A stretch of 64,000 nucleotides of DNA, taken from positions 180,685 through 244,684 of the forward strand of contig RDEW01000051.1 of the NCBI GenBank assembly GCA_011109175.1, read 5' to 3'. The DNA comes from Dicyema japonicum (taxonomy: Eukaryota; Dicyemida; Rhombozoa; Dicyemidae). Made by a program: the position numbers and the translations under genes. The notes under the pieces are model-generated. The model had not been told where the DNA came from. It ran no database searches and saw only the letters and a program-made list of their open reading frames with translations. Below are positions 24,201 to 35,690 of the stretch, in pieces. Within the stretch, counting starts at the first letter, position 1. Every line of letters starts with the position of its first letter.

Positions 24201-24440
24201 CTACCAAGTTACAACATATGCTCGACTGACATAATTTGTGGTAAAATCTATGTCTACGTCCATGGAGGAATCCTCGACTTCTCTCTTCACGTCAGATAGA
24301 CGAATGACAACCGAGAACGCGCTTCCCCGGTCCATTTGCAGGGAAATGCGCGCAATTGGCCAAATTTTTTTTGTTCTATCGTTTTTCATCTTCGCGATGA
24401 GTGATCCGATTTTGTTTAACAGGGTCAGTAATCTTTATTA
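24201..24440. other. Coding-like region, strand undecided
   Basis: Both strands are open for more than 60 codons. Minus: KIGSLIAKMKNDRTKKIWPI, then FSVVIRLSDVKREVED, and a stop. Plus: an ATG-started frame with a hydrophobic helix IGQIFFVLSFFIFAMSDPIL. The minus frame can be extended upstream as LLTLLNKIGSL after a TAATAAAG acceptor-like site. I recognise neither. A conserved exon is likely because the base composition differs from the AT-rich flanks. Confidence 0.3.
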
Positions 24441-25920
24441 ATACAATATAATAAAAAGTTAACACAGCGGCCCTGACTGATTTATTTACCACCGTAGCCG
24501 TAATGGCATTCGAAGTGAACAAATCCCATAAGAGAACTAATTATGTTTTTGGAGTAACCTTGGCACACTGATGACTCTCAGAACATGTGTTGAATGTAAT
24601 CAGTGCGTCAGCACGAAAATTGAACTTAGTAAAAAATGATGCTTTCCATCATTCAATTCAACGTCCTTTGTATACCCAGAACATCGAGCCAACCATGGTT
24701 GTGCTGCGTGAGGGAAAAACCTAGCCGGTACAAACATTGAGAAAATTAATTCTACCCAATCCAGATAAAAACCACGTTTCCAAAGGAGAAGTGAAATGAG
24801 CAAATTTTATTGATTCTGACTAAGAAAGGATTTGAAAGTATTACCAAATATGCATAGTTTTTTTATTTTTTTATTCTTAAAATTTTATCTTATTTATTAA
24901 TAATTTATAAATAAATAAATTTATCTGTTATTGATTTTAACTTGACGCTTTCGATTTGTAAAGCCAATAAATATGAAAATTTATAATGACTTTATCGACC
25001 CAAAAAGTAATTTTGACGACATTTTGAACTAACGTCATATTATTGACTTATTATTATTAAGGTACTTTCACGAGAGCCCTAATGTCGTCCCCTGTTTTGA
25101 CCTTTTTTTACCTGGTTTAGAATCTTGGTTTAAGACAATCGGCAGTGTCGTCTTGGTCGTCCGCGGAGGGGTTTGTCGCAACTGTCAAAGTAATCTTCCA
25201 TTGCTTTGTTAGCGGGTGCGTCTGGGTTCATTCGTAATACATGTTTAAATAGCCTCCACCGGGCATCACATCCTTACTGATTTACGAACACATACACTTG
25301 TAAATACCACTGGTTGATATTCTACGTGGCCACTCCATTCTGAATAAGCTTCTTAGTTGCCCTCTGTGGAGCGAATCCAGTTTCGTTAGTTCGTTGAAAA
25401 ATTCCACAAGTCCCAGCGTTGTTCAGTAGGACTGGTTTCACAAAGGCGTTGTAAAGCCTGCATTACTGACTTATGCAGCCAAATTTCAACGAAAATTTCT
25501 GAGTGGAAACGTAACGGCAAAGTTAGCTGGTTATTTGATGATCTTCCTCATCATTGCGGTCAGCACGTGTCTCCTACCTACTTAGTCGCTTCTCCAGGAT
25601 TTTGTCTCTTACCTACTCAAGGACGTTCTAATTCGGAGAAAGTTGAATACAAGTCATCCCCAAGGTTCACGGGACAAGTTCATGACAAGATGGAAAATGT
25701 GCTGAGGACCAGGACAGCCTCTGAGTCCTGAACAATACGAACACCGCCGATAGAAAAAATGGCCTTTCCTCATCTTAAAGACAACTTTAACGACCACAAC
25801 TCATCCTCTTGGAAATCAAGATAAGTCAGGACCTCAAAGGCAACCTTCAATGATCAACTATGACCTCACCAGTTGGAGAGGATTCAACTAATACATCGAT
25901 ACTTGCACGTGGACAAGTGA
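24441..25920. other. Intergenic, nothing recognised
   Basis: AT-rich to 25070, then mixed sequence that may include decayed LINE 5' sequence. No supported gene. Confidence 0.4.
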
Positions 25921-25924
25921 TTTG

Positions 25925-26330
25925 TAAAACGTGAGATCGAAGACAAATTTTCTATCCAATGGAGTCCCCCAAGACTCTCTACTCTCATCCGAACCCTTGA
26001 ACACATTATACATTGACCATAACAGTTTCGCTGAGACCGGCCACTCACGTGGTGCAGAAAATACACCCTGACAGCCTTAGCCCCATAACATGGTACCCTG
26101 ATCACTTGTTTGCTTAATTACACCTCAATGTCTTTCCAGCAAAGTCCTCGGTAGTCCACCACGACAACAGTACTATTCTCGCCAGCACCTCATTCGACAT
26201 TCTTGGAGTCACATTTGACCATGAAGTGAGCGTTGCTAGACATGCGGAAAACTGGACAATTCTCAGGATCATTTCAAAAACTTTCCGAGGGATGTCTTTT
26301 TTAATATACCCCAAGTTTATGTGGCCAACC
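25925..26330 (+). pseudogene. LINE reverse transcriptase remnant
   Basis: Pieces of the RT domain occur in order in changing frames. NGVPQDSLLSSEPLNTLY corresponds to the GVPQGSVLSPLLFNIY box. FPAKSSVVHH corresponds to the NPxKS block, and FDILGVTFDHEVSVARHA to the LGVTFDxxLSFxxHA block. Stops and frameshifts show it is dead. The 26331-26997 flank downstream holds nothing I can assign. Confidence 0.65.
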
Positions 26331-26997
26331 CTTATCTTTATAATCTCCTCATGACCAATAATCATGCTCCATCCTTTCCTACACGAGTTATCACCAATCC
26401 GAAGCCGTCAACAGAGAAAAATTCCTATTCCATGCCTCTTGGAGCTCTTACGAAGATGAAACTCCTAAAGGAACTCAGCCTCTCAAGAAGCCCTTCTATA
26501 AAAATTAACTCAGGTACCTTAAAATTTTCTAAATATATAAACTGACTCCATTCCCAATGATAAAAGCATTACAAGACATCTGTTCCCCCAGATTCAGCAT
26601 CCCCCTTGTCCACAAAAACGCCAAGAATTCGTTAATTCAGAAATCTCTAGTATATGATTCACCCAGAATCCGCAAGATAAGAGGGGAGATGGGGACCACA
26701 TTCGTCATGAGGTTGTGAAGCTTAGTATAAGATAAGAAGGAAGATGAGGGTCATGGGCCCCTTTAAACCTTCTGCTTTAAGGAGGACACGTTGCAATGTA
26801 GGTGAAAGTTCACTGCTCTGAGATGGGGATTAAGTTAAAACCTTCGAGGAAAGAGTATTTTTTCAAGAACACGTGGGCTTCACCTCAATAAAAATTACAA
26901 TTTAAAACGTTTAAATCATTACAAAAATTTAAAAGTAAAATTCAAAAATAATTAAATTTCCAAGTCGTCCATAAAGTTGTAATTTCCATAGAAATAC

Positions 26998-28235
26998 ATG
27001 ATTGTGAGGGAGTCGAAAATAACTGAATCCGAGGAAATAAACATTTCAGACAGTGACTCTGAAATTGGTCTCACGTGTGTATATTGTAGACACTCCAGCC
27101 TACGATCATAGCAATCAAGCCAAATACGTCAATTTATGCCGTAAACTGAGTGTTGTGCCGTCCTCACTGTTTATTCGCCTTTTAGACAGCCCAGTGATGA
27201 ATATGGGCTATTACAGTCTCAGTTACAACTCCCTTCGAGCAATGAGCATGACCCTGGCTGTACATTTGTCACTAAAATCAGTCTAACTCACGCGTGACCA
27301 CCCTCAACTTGAGCAGTAACTCCATTGGACCACGTGGTGGGGAGTTAATAATGAAAATGATGACCGAGAATATTTACATAACGAACCTTGTTTTCGTGTA
27401 ATTTGAGACCCAGAACTTGTCGGACAACAGAATGACGGATGACATTGCGCCTTTTCTGAGGAATGTGATCGAGCAGAATGAATACTTGACGGACCTCAAC
27501 CTCTCCGGTAACGAATTGACTGGGAGGACGATGGAGGCCATATCAGAACCCTTGATGGTCTGAGTGAGTATAACGATAGTTCAACCAAAGAATAAAATGT
27601 CTGAATTTGAGTAAAAATAAACTCGACGACGTGGCGGGTCACCATTTGGGGGCAGCCATCAAGGAGAGTTCACTCCTAGAATTGGACATCAGCTGGAACT
27701 CGATCGGGTTCATTGGAATCGACGAGATTGGAAAAGGACTGAAGGTCCGTCGTTTTTGGCATCCTAGAAAAATATGTTTATGAAAAAACTTGATTTATCG
27801 TTCAATAAAATAGCTCCCCCAAACGTCGAGTGTTTGGGGCAGGCGCTGCGGAGGAACAACGTGATCGAGGAGATCTCCATAATGTATGAAATGACGCCAA
27901 TTTAGAAACACTCAGCTGACCGTTGAGTGCGCGAATGTGCTGGCGCCAGCGATAGCCCAGAATGAGTCCTTGAGGATAATCAGAGTGAGTCTGTTTGAAA
28001 ACGTCTAGTTTGGGTCAAATCCAATGGGATCCAAGGGATGCATGATAATCGTCAATGCTGTTGCTAAAAGTACGAAGAGTGGGATCAAATTGATGGACTT
28101 TAAGGTACGGATCCGTGCTAAGTGTAGGGTACCGCATTGATGAAGGAAGACCTGAAAACCATGGAAGAGATCCTCGAAGAAAGGAAGGACATTCAATTTG
28201 AGTACAGAAACAGCAAGAGTACTTATCTTTACTAA
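26998..28235 (+). CDS. Leucine-rich repeat protein, LRRC74-like
   Basis: Ribonuclease-inhibitor-type LRR protein resembling LRRC74A/B. ATG at 26998 starts an acidic N-terminus (MIVRESKITESEEINISDSD). Intron 1 at 27068-27089 (22 nt, containing CACGTG) joins it to AKYVNLCRKLSVVPSSLFIR, the LRRC74 N-terminal block. Repeats follow: VTTLNLSSNSIGPRGGELI, LNLSDNRMTDD, LTDLNLSGNELTG, CLNLSKNKLDDVAG, LELDISWNSIGFIG, KKLDLSFNKIAPPN and LTVECANVLAPAIAQN. Further introns of 24, 22, 23, 22, 24 and 23 nt each restore the frame. TAA is at 28233-28235. One extra T near 27285 must be ignored (SVNSRV). Exact role unknown; such repeats mediate protein binding. Confidence 0.85.
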
Positions 28236-29879
28236 ATGTCCTCTAACCTTAACTATAAAAGAACTCATCATTAAGAATATTTAGGATTGCTTTGTGTCCC
28301 CCATTTTCACTGAAGAGTGAGCTTTGCGCTTTTTTTCGCGTCTGCTGTGCATAAGCCTGAATTTGAAGATATCCCTAATTATATGGAAGAGTAGGTTACC
28401 ACTTACCCACGTGGTCAATTAGTCGAGGTGGTGACGCCGATTTAACAAGTGTACTCAGCTTAAAGGCTGAGATATTTGCGACCGCATTCACTGCTTTACG
28501 TTGTCACTACTCATTCTGTCTCTCCAAATCCCGATTCTGCCGAATGGAGGGAACTTAGGAGATACTCAGCCCTCCGAGATCGTTTCTCTTACTCCCAATT
28601 ACTTTCGAAACTTCAGGAGTTGTCGGAAGAATTGTTAGTCATCAACCAAATTGGGAATGCAACCGCAACTCAGAGAACCCCGCACGTAGGGACTGTGGTT
28701 CTCGGTCGTCCACGGAGCGACAGAAGCAAATAGGTCCACTCTAGTACGTGTCCAAAGAAGCTCCATCTAGCTTCCACATAACATGTGACCCCTAATTCAG
28801 GAAGCAGTAATGGGAGAAAAAATTCACGACGATAGGAAGACGTCTCGTTTTCTCGGCTTAAACCTCGGAAATTCAAGGATTCAATTCGTTTTCATCGTGA
28901 ATTTGTAATTACATGTGATTTGAGCAAATCAAAGTAAAAAATTCCACTTCTCTTAGTAAAAGTCCTTCCAACCATACAAGTCTATTAAATACTCAGTTGT
29001 AGAAACCCCCAAAAGTCGAGTGAGGGAGAAGAATGATCCTCATTCAAACAATAGTGGTAGGAATCGAACCCTTTATTATAAGCATGATATTCAAACCACT
29101 CTGAGAATAACGTAGCACAATTGTCTCCAGACGAAACCTTTACGGGTCCCTGGGTTGTAATTACTATTGAAGTAACTCCAATAGGCCAGCTAGTGCTCCA
29201 CTATTCTCCTAGGGTTTCGTCATAGTCAGGAGTACATATCCATTGATTATATCTATCCCCCATGATAGGCATGGAGTCTTCCAAGATAACGTTCCCCATT
29301 CATGAACCAATTGTCTTGAACTTCAAAACTCGTCAAAGCATCTAGTCTTTGATAATTGTTTTTGTTGTTTTAAACATCAGGAGTCACTTGAAGCAGATCA
29401 CTGACCCTGCTGATTGCGTTGGATCGCTATTGAGAGATGAAAAAGTACAAGGGAGAAAGAAGCTGGCTTATTGAGCGCATTTCCTTACAAAACATCAGGG
29501 AAAATGCGTTTGAAGGAACTTTTAGTAATCGCGGCCAGTCTTTCGGTACTCAAGTCCTGACATTCTGACGCATTTAGTTAATTTATTAACCCCTGAACCA
29601 CAAGAAAGAGGATAAGAGATATCGTCTAAAATAATTTATCCAAGTCTCCATATAAGGCCTTCCCTGGAATCACTTATTAATTTCCACAAAGGAGATTTGT
29701 TCCAACATATTGGTCAGGCTTCCAGATTTTAAGTGTAGAAAAATAGTGTAAGCCAACTAAATCAATGAGATCACATATAAGACCACAGAGGGGAACCACC
29801 ACGCCTTACTGATTAACAACACCCAATTAATATTTAAAATTAAATTCAAAATAAAGTAAAATTTAACAAATACATAAAA
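28236..29879. other. Intergenic with repeat fragments
   Basis: Includes one GCAGTAATGGGAGAAAA unit of the 58-bp repeat at about 28803 and a repeat C-like TTTATTAACCCCTGAACCAC end at about 29583. The 85-codon frame at 28476 has no resemblance I recognise. Confidence 0.4.
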
Positions 29880-31194
29880 TTATTTAACACTCCTCACAAT
29901 TTCTTCGACTTGAGCATCATCTGGCATTTTATAATTATTCAATTTCCACAGATTCTTTAGTTTGGCAACCAGGTAATTGATTTGCTTGCCTTTAAACCCT
30001 CTTTCTTTCAGTTTTTCAACAGGAAATGAAAAATGGGGGACAGTCCACTCAGTAATCCTGTTCGCCTTCTCAGTGAGACCCGTGTACAGCCCCAACTGGG
30101 AAATCATATGGTGATATTTCTTCACAGGGTATCTCCTGTCCACGAGAAGATCTTGAATCTGTTTGTAGTCAATATCTTCAAACACGTGTCTATACTCCAC
30201 TATAAACTCAGACAAATGTTTGCATTCATTCGACATTTTAGCTCGAAGTTGGAACATGTTTACGTCACTTAACGTGGGTAGAAGGGACGATATAAATGTC
30301 CCAAAATTCACATCCCCCACGTTACACAGGTAGTGCTCATAAAAGCGATAAAACTCGGTTAGATCCTGCTCAGGCAACCCCAAGTAGGGAAACAGCCGGC
30401 AGCGATTCATGCACGTGACCACGTGGCTCAGATTGACGGGGTCTCCCCCATAAAACAACTTCTCCAGCTCTGAGAGGATCCTTGGCCCAGAAATATCTTG
30501 AATTAGAACACCACAAACTTGCTAGTCCTTCACAATTATCAATGATCGCTTCCAAGGTTCCATCCACGTGCTCACAGGACTTGGAAATCCTCGCAAAGAA
30601 CCTGAAGTATCTCAGAATTCTCAGATAGTCCTCCTGAATCCGTTTTTCTGGATTGTTCACGAACCTCACTACGCGGTTCTTTACATCCCCAATCCCATTG
30701 AAGTAATCGATCACGTGGCCGTCAAAGTCTGAAGTTGAACAATCACGTGGATTACCCATAAAGATTGAATTCACTGTCAAGTCCCTCCTTCCAGCGTCCT
30801 CTTCCCAGTTCTCGGTGAATCTCACCTTAGCCCGTCTACCGTCAGTGATCTCATCCACTCTGAGGGTGGTCACTTCATAGTTCTAGAATAACCACGTGAC
30901 TAACTTCCCCGTCTAATCTTGCTGTGACAGTACCATGAGAAAGGCCGTTGGAGTTGATCATTCTTATTTGATTCGACTCAAACATGGCTGTCATCTCGGT
31001 GGGGGTGGCATCAGTGGCCAAGTCAAAATCTTTGGGAGTTATGCCCATGAGGATGTCTCGAACGGCCCCACCAGCTATTCTCAGTTCAAATTCGTTTGAT
31101 CTTCATTAGAAGCATATCAATACTTGAATAGTTCTGCCAGTTTTAATATTCCACTAGAAAGCATTGGTCTAAGGAAATCGGGGGAAAACTTCAT
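29880..31194 (-). CDS. TRNT1: CCA tRNA nucleotidyltransferase (TRNT1)
   Basis: Adds the 3' CCA to tRNAs without a nucleic-acid template. ATG at 31194 begins [12 protein letters not shown]. The head domain carries [10 protein letters not shown] and [12 protein letters not shown] (nucleotidyltransferase DxD). The neck has [28 protein letters not shown] and [19 protein letters not shown]. The body and tail run through [10 protein letters not shown] to a C-terminus before 29880. Three introns were placed: 31101-31123 (23 nt), 30883-30904 (22 nt, containing CACGTG) and 30497-30518 (22 nt). After splicing no frameshift is needed and the length (about 415 residues) matches animal TRNT1. Required in nucleus/cytosol and mitochondria. 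Confidence 0.96.
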
Positions 31195-31346
31195 TCACCA
31201 CAAGATACAACAGAGTTTATTCGAAGCAAATAAATTTAAATAGTGTTTTTTATTAATAATAAAATATTTAAACAATTAAATTTAAATTATTATTATTAAA
31301 AATATAAAATGATTGACAAGTTTTATTATTCAAATATAAATCTCTG

Positions 31347-31419
31347 CCGGGTGGCATAGTGGTTAGGTTTCGGGCCTAAGTGACTTAGCCACGACTCCGT
31401 GAAAAAAGCCGTTATTATT
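31347..31419 (+). mobile_element. tRNA-derived SINE-like insertion, 73 bp, with 13-bp duplications
   Basis: The insert begins CCGGGTGGCATAGTGGTTAG, which fits a Pol III A-box, and ends GCCGTTATTATT, a TTA-type tail. It is flanked on both sides by the identical 13-mer ATATAAATCTCTG (31334-31346 and 31420-31432). A perfect target-site duplication shows retrotransposition or a similar insertion, probably recent. A canonical B-box is not obvious (ACGACTCCG region). Confidence 0.75.
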
Positions 31420-31432
31420 ATATAAATCTCTG

Positions 31433-32042
31433 ATTACAGTAAGTGCGTCGTGCGTCGGCACTCGGGGGATGAGGCGGCTGCTCTACCTTCGTTTGTTTTT
31501 GTCGGTGATTCTTAGTTTTTAAATTAAAATCTCAGATTAATTTATTTATCGGTTGAGGTGGTTCTGGCTGAACGTATGATGACATCGGATCTGAAGGTCT
31601 ATTGAACCGTTATTCAATAATCCCTTAGCTTCCTCAACTGTCGTCTTTATCTACTCGGTTCTTCGAGTTGTCCTCCTAATTCTACTGCCTCAGTGTCTAA
31701 ATGACCGAGTAAATGAAGTCTTTTATGCAGACTTTAGCAGATATTGAAATTAGTCCAGTTGACTAAGCGAGTGATTGGCCGACGGTTGAGAGGGGATGTA
31801 ACTTTGGTTCTCTCCCTGCCTCCATCTAGTACACTCAATTTTTTCATCTCCTCAAGCTGGATATAACCTCTCCTTTGATCACAGGAAACACAGATAAGCT
31901 AACTTTCGGTTACAAGTCAGCATCTACCACCAATGCCTGAGTTTAAACCCCGGCGAGCACACTCAGAGGAACTCGGATAAGTCTGGATGGGGGACAACAA
32001 GTAAGCATTATTATATAGCAAAACGATGACAAATTACGTCCA
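31433..32042. other. Intergenic, nothing recognised
   Basis: Downstream flank of the enkurin-domain gene and of the SINE-like insertion. No coding frame or RNA gene was seen. Confidence 0.45.
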
Positions 32043-32833
32043 CTAATTCTCGTTTTTGACGAAAACTTTTGGACGCGAAAAAATCTTGATGGCGTCGTTG
32101 ATTTCACTGAGTTTACCGTTGAGGGCTGATCTTTCGTTTTTCACCCGCAGGGTATCACTCGCTATTGGAAGCTTGGAGAGCTTTTCGATAGTCGAAGCCT
32201 CGGCTATTTTAGAGAATTTATTTTTACCTTCCTTCAAAAGTTGGAGGGTCTTTGCTCTCTCAGTCTCAGGCATTAGGCGATGATTTTTTGGCATTGCCGG
32301 GTCGGGGAGCTCTGCGATTCGACGCTGCTCTTGAATTTGCTTTTCTTCCTTCATTTTTATCAAACTTTGTTCAAATTTGGGCTTACTATTGGGGGACCTC
32401 TCCCTTTTTGCACATTTTATCGGCCTTTTTATCATTGGTGGGGAAATCTGTAGCATTTCTTGCAGATCCGGCGCCTGCCGAACAAATAGAACGGTTGGAC
32501 CTCGAAGACATCAATTCTCTGTTCATTTTGACAAAATCACAGTTCATTCGTTTTAAATTTAACTGAAATTGAAATCCAAATTCGACTTTGGTGGATAACT
32601 CCAAGGCTGTGGGAACTGTCAGTTTCCTCGGATTCACAAAGACCATATCGTCCCCCTTGTTTGGAGTAGGAATAAACCCAGTCCGAGAATGTGCCCGCAG
32701 ATAATTCTTCGACCTCTCTAAATTGCTAGTCCCAGGATCTCCCGTTCGGTTAAACTTGAGTCTGAGATATTGTTACCCTAGATTGGATATTTTGGAATTT
32801 TTTCATCTTCCAAAGAGGCTGTTCTAATAGCAT
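32043..32833 (-). CDS. Enkurin-domain protein (ENKD1-like)
   Basis: The C-terminal third is an enkurin domain: LMPETERAKTLQLLKE, LSKLPIASDTLRVKNERSAL and AIKIFSRPKVFV at the very end, as in ENKD1 and enkurin. ATG at 32833 opens MLLEQPLWKMKKFQNIQSR. A 22-nt intron leads to NYLRAHSRTGFIP, and a 24-nt intron follows TALELSTK. An in-frame 24-nt intron inside the domain would remove NKFSKI and improves the fit. A frame change near 32475-32490 is unexplained by a clean GT-AG intron and may be a base error. Relatives bind microtubules in cilia and centrioles; dicyemid peripheral cells are ciliated, so a ciliary role is plausible inference. Confidence 0.75.
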
Positions 32834-33671
32834 GTGGTTTCTCTCCCGTTTTTCGTCTTTCACGGCGTATTCTAACTTTTTGATGTTTCTAGCGTTCATC
32901 CTTAAGAAATTCGTGGCTGAATCCGGGATGCTGCGAATAATAAATAAATCGAACCATAAACTCTCCTTCCTTCTGGGTTTACACGTATTCCAACAATGTC
33001 GAACATTAGTATCTAAGAGATAATTTTAAATATCATTAAAATGCTTTTTTGTATTTAAATTTTTTAAATAATAAATAATTATATTTTGAATTTTTTACAA
33101 AAAGATTTATACGTAGTTTTTTTTTATAAAGAACGGGTGTACGAAATGAGTGTAAGAGAGGGACGCCACCACCTCAACCAGAAGACTAAAGAGCAATGAA
33201 GCCTCAGTAGTCTGTGGAGGCTGGCATCGAACATGAGAGGGTGGGAGAGACTAGTATCGAGGATCATGGAGACGAGGCATGAATAGAATTATAGTTTATA
33301 TGTTGTTGCTCATATTAAAGGGGGATCCTACCTACACTCGGTATAGAGTTCACATTCTTTCAACCATTCTGGAAACTGAGGTCACTCTTCCGCCATTCGG
33401 TTTCTACTAATACTTTCAAAAACGATTTCTTCTCATTCTAGATGCGTCTGACTGATCTCTATGAGTGTCCACCTTTGGTTATTACTTTCCTTTTAACCAT
33501 CGGATTCCTTCACGTTGTTCATCTGCAATGTGATGTCTCAAGTTCCCGGAGACCTTGCTGCCTACTCACCTATCCACTCCATGACCAAATCGAACCAAAG
33601 GAGGATTGTTAGCAACACAACATCTTAACCACCGAGCTACTCATAAAACGAATGCTACCATTTATTTTATT
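32834..33671. repeat. Intergenic with a repeat shared with 35930-36010
   Basis: The block TGTCCACCTTTGGTTATTAC at about 33467 recurs at about 35967 (GTCCACCTTTGATTGTTAC) after a GATCTCTRDRARYG stretch. No gene was seen. Confidence 0.35.
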
Positions 33672-33830
33672 CAACAACCCAAGACCACGGTAAAACCAAA
33701 CTATTTATCACGTGATCCCGATGTATTCTAACAGCGACCTCATCTATGCCCGGTGTTCTTCCCTCGTCCTCGCGCATAAACGAACAGGCTAAGACACTGA
33801 TTTTTTCAAGGCCACATTCCCTGGAATCTA
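33672..33830. repeat. Dispersed repeat family B, copy 3
   Basis: Carries CAACCCAAGACCACGGTAAA, TATCACGTGATCCC, TCTAACAGCGACCTCATC, GTGTTCTTCCCTCGT and GCCACATTCCCT in the same order as 7602-7740, with the two copies close to each other in sequence. Confidence 0.65.
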
Positions 33831-33912
33831 GTCTCATAAGGGCTTCCAGAGGCGTCGGACCGGTTCGGTCAAAATTCAAGAGTATTAATGACGATGCACA
33901 ACAACAACCCCG

Positions 33913-34933
33913 CCCCAATAAAACCCCTGCTTGGGGCACCCTCTATATATGGGGCACTTTTTTAAAAAGTTCATTTTATTTTTATTTAATTTCCAACCAA
34001 TAAATAATAATAAATAAAAATCATCAACCTCGCTTATTGGGGCATTTTTATTAAATAAAAATTTTATTTATTATTTTAAATTATATCATTTTTAAACGAT
34101 GCTAAAAAAGCTTTCTTGTGCCTTGAAACAAAAAAATTTGAAAACTTAGCAACAATGTCCTAAAGGGAACAGTATCTATAATAAAAATGGAGACTATACA
34201 AGGATTCTGCAAACCCTATTACCGAGAAAGTCTTATGTAAAAACTATGAATCAGATTTTTCATCAAAACTCGATCGTCTAGTTTTTGAAGTTTTCAGAAA
34301 CTTGAAGCTAGTTGAAATTTCCGGATATTTAGTTAAAAACATTGGCAGAACTATCAGGGTCGGATAAATTTTAAAGGCCCAAATAGATGGCTCGACCGTT
34401 TTAAGAAGTGCCATTAACTATCTTTTAAAGCAATTTCTGGTGAAAGAATTCCTGCTAAAAAAATTTAATTAAAAAATTTACGAGTTTTTGAGCACGTTTC
34501 AAATAGAAGATATTTTTAATTGTGATCTCCGATATGCCTTAAAATATAAGAAATTTTGGAGACTCATATTTCAAATTTAATAGACATCCAATTTAGTGGA
34601 ATTTATAATAGCACACAATTATATGATGGGTGATGAAATTGCTTTAAAGACACAATAAATATAATGAATAGTCTTGAAAACTCATTATTTAATGTTTTTT
34701 CTTTAGCACTGAGAATATTATGATTTCATACTAAACGTTGTCAAGAAATTACTGAAAAATACAACATTGGGGGAATTTATGATTACTTTTTTAATTAATA
34801 AATAAAATGTTTTTTTTATTTTTAACATAATATTTAATATAAAAATTAAAAATAGTATTGAAAAAATGGATAAATTATCTTACTCTCTATATTTGTGGCA
34901 CCCTCTGTATTTTGGGGCGCTTTTTCATTGGGG
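33913..34933. mobile_element. Candidate TIR element of about 1 kb (CCCCAAT ends)
   Basis: Starts CCCCAATAAAACCCC and ends CATTGGGG, so the termini are inverted over about 7-11 bases. Just inside both ends is the block GGCACCCTCTRTATWTGGGG followed by GCACTTTTT or GCGCTTTTT, in direct orientation. The interior is AT-rich with no open frame of note. No clear target-site duplication. It could be a MITE, or an element bounded by short direct repeats. Confidence 0.4.
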
Positions 34934-35042
34934 AGGAGTTGAACTGTAATTTTATATTTATTATTTTAGAAAATATTTAAATATTTATTTATAATTTAAA
35001 AAAATAAATAAATTTTAACACTGCCTTATAAATACCGTCTTT

Positions 35043-35690
35043 ATGTACGGAGATGAGCCTAAAAATAGGAAAACAACGAAAAAATGCAAACAAATTTGCG
35101 AAAATGCTTACAACATGGAAGGAATGTTTGATATTTCGTCCTACAAAGTCCCGTTTGATTAATGCTGTTATTTTAGAAAAAATTTGTCCTTAGAAATTTC
35201 ACGTGGAAAAGACCTTGACGAAGTTGCCATTAAATCGTTATTTTGCCTCCTAAAGGACAACATGCGAGACATGTTTGTGGGAGTTCCTTCGGTTGGAACG
35301 ACAACGAAAAGATCTCTGAGCTCAAAAGCAGAAGAGCGTTACTCATAATCATAAAGGAGTCGCAAAGCAGTAAAACCGTTGGATTTCTTCATTTTCGTTT
35401 CGTCACGGAAGAACGGGAGGCCATTTCTTACTGCTACGATATTCAGGTTTCAAAGGGAAGTCAGGGATTGGGGGTTGGCTCTTTCATGTTAGATGTTTTG
35501 GTGGAAATCTCCAAAAGGTTTAATGCTGTAATTATTCAGGGCTTTAGTGGACAAAGTCACGTGTACCATTTTCCGTAGTAATCACTCATCTTTGGGTTTT
35601 TTCAAGAAACATAACTTTGGGATGGACTGGAATTGTCCGACTGATGATCTGTGTGATTATTTTATTTTCTCCCATTATTTGAAGTTATAA
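35043..35690 (+). CDS. NAA40: N-alpha-acetyltransferase 40 (histone H4/H2A N-terminal acetyltransferase)
   Basis: GNAT-fold enzyme that acetylates the N-terminus of histones H4 and H2A. ATG at 35043 starts MYGDEPKNRKTTKKCKQICE. A 29-nt intron near 35154 joins YK to KNLSLEISRGKD. NMRDMFVGSSFGWNDNEK matches the MxxxYEQSEWGWKDREK block, and FLHFRFVTE and YCYDIQV follow. The acetyl-CoA loop SQGLGVGSFML corresponds to RRKGLGKFL. A 22-nt intron links SKRALVDKVTCTIFRSNHSS to GFFKKHNFGMDWNCPTDD and YFIFSHYLKL, with TAA at 35688-35690. One G is missing in the GGG before AGTTCCTTC. The order of blocks is that of NAA40. Confidence 0.88.

Noticed and set aside
32056..32566. Plus-strand frames of 75-104 codons
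   Set aside because: They lie opposite the enkurin-domain gene, whose conserved motifs are on the minus strand.
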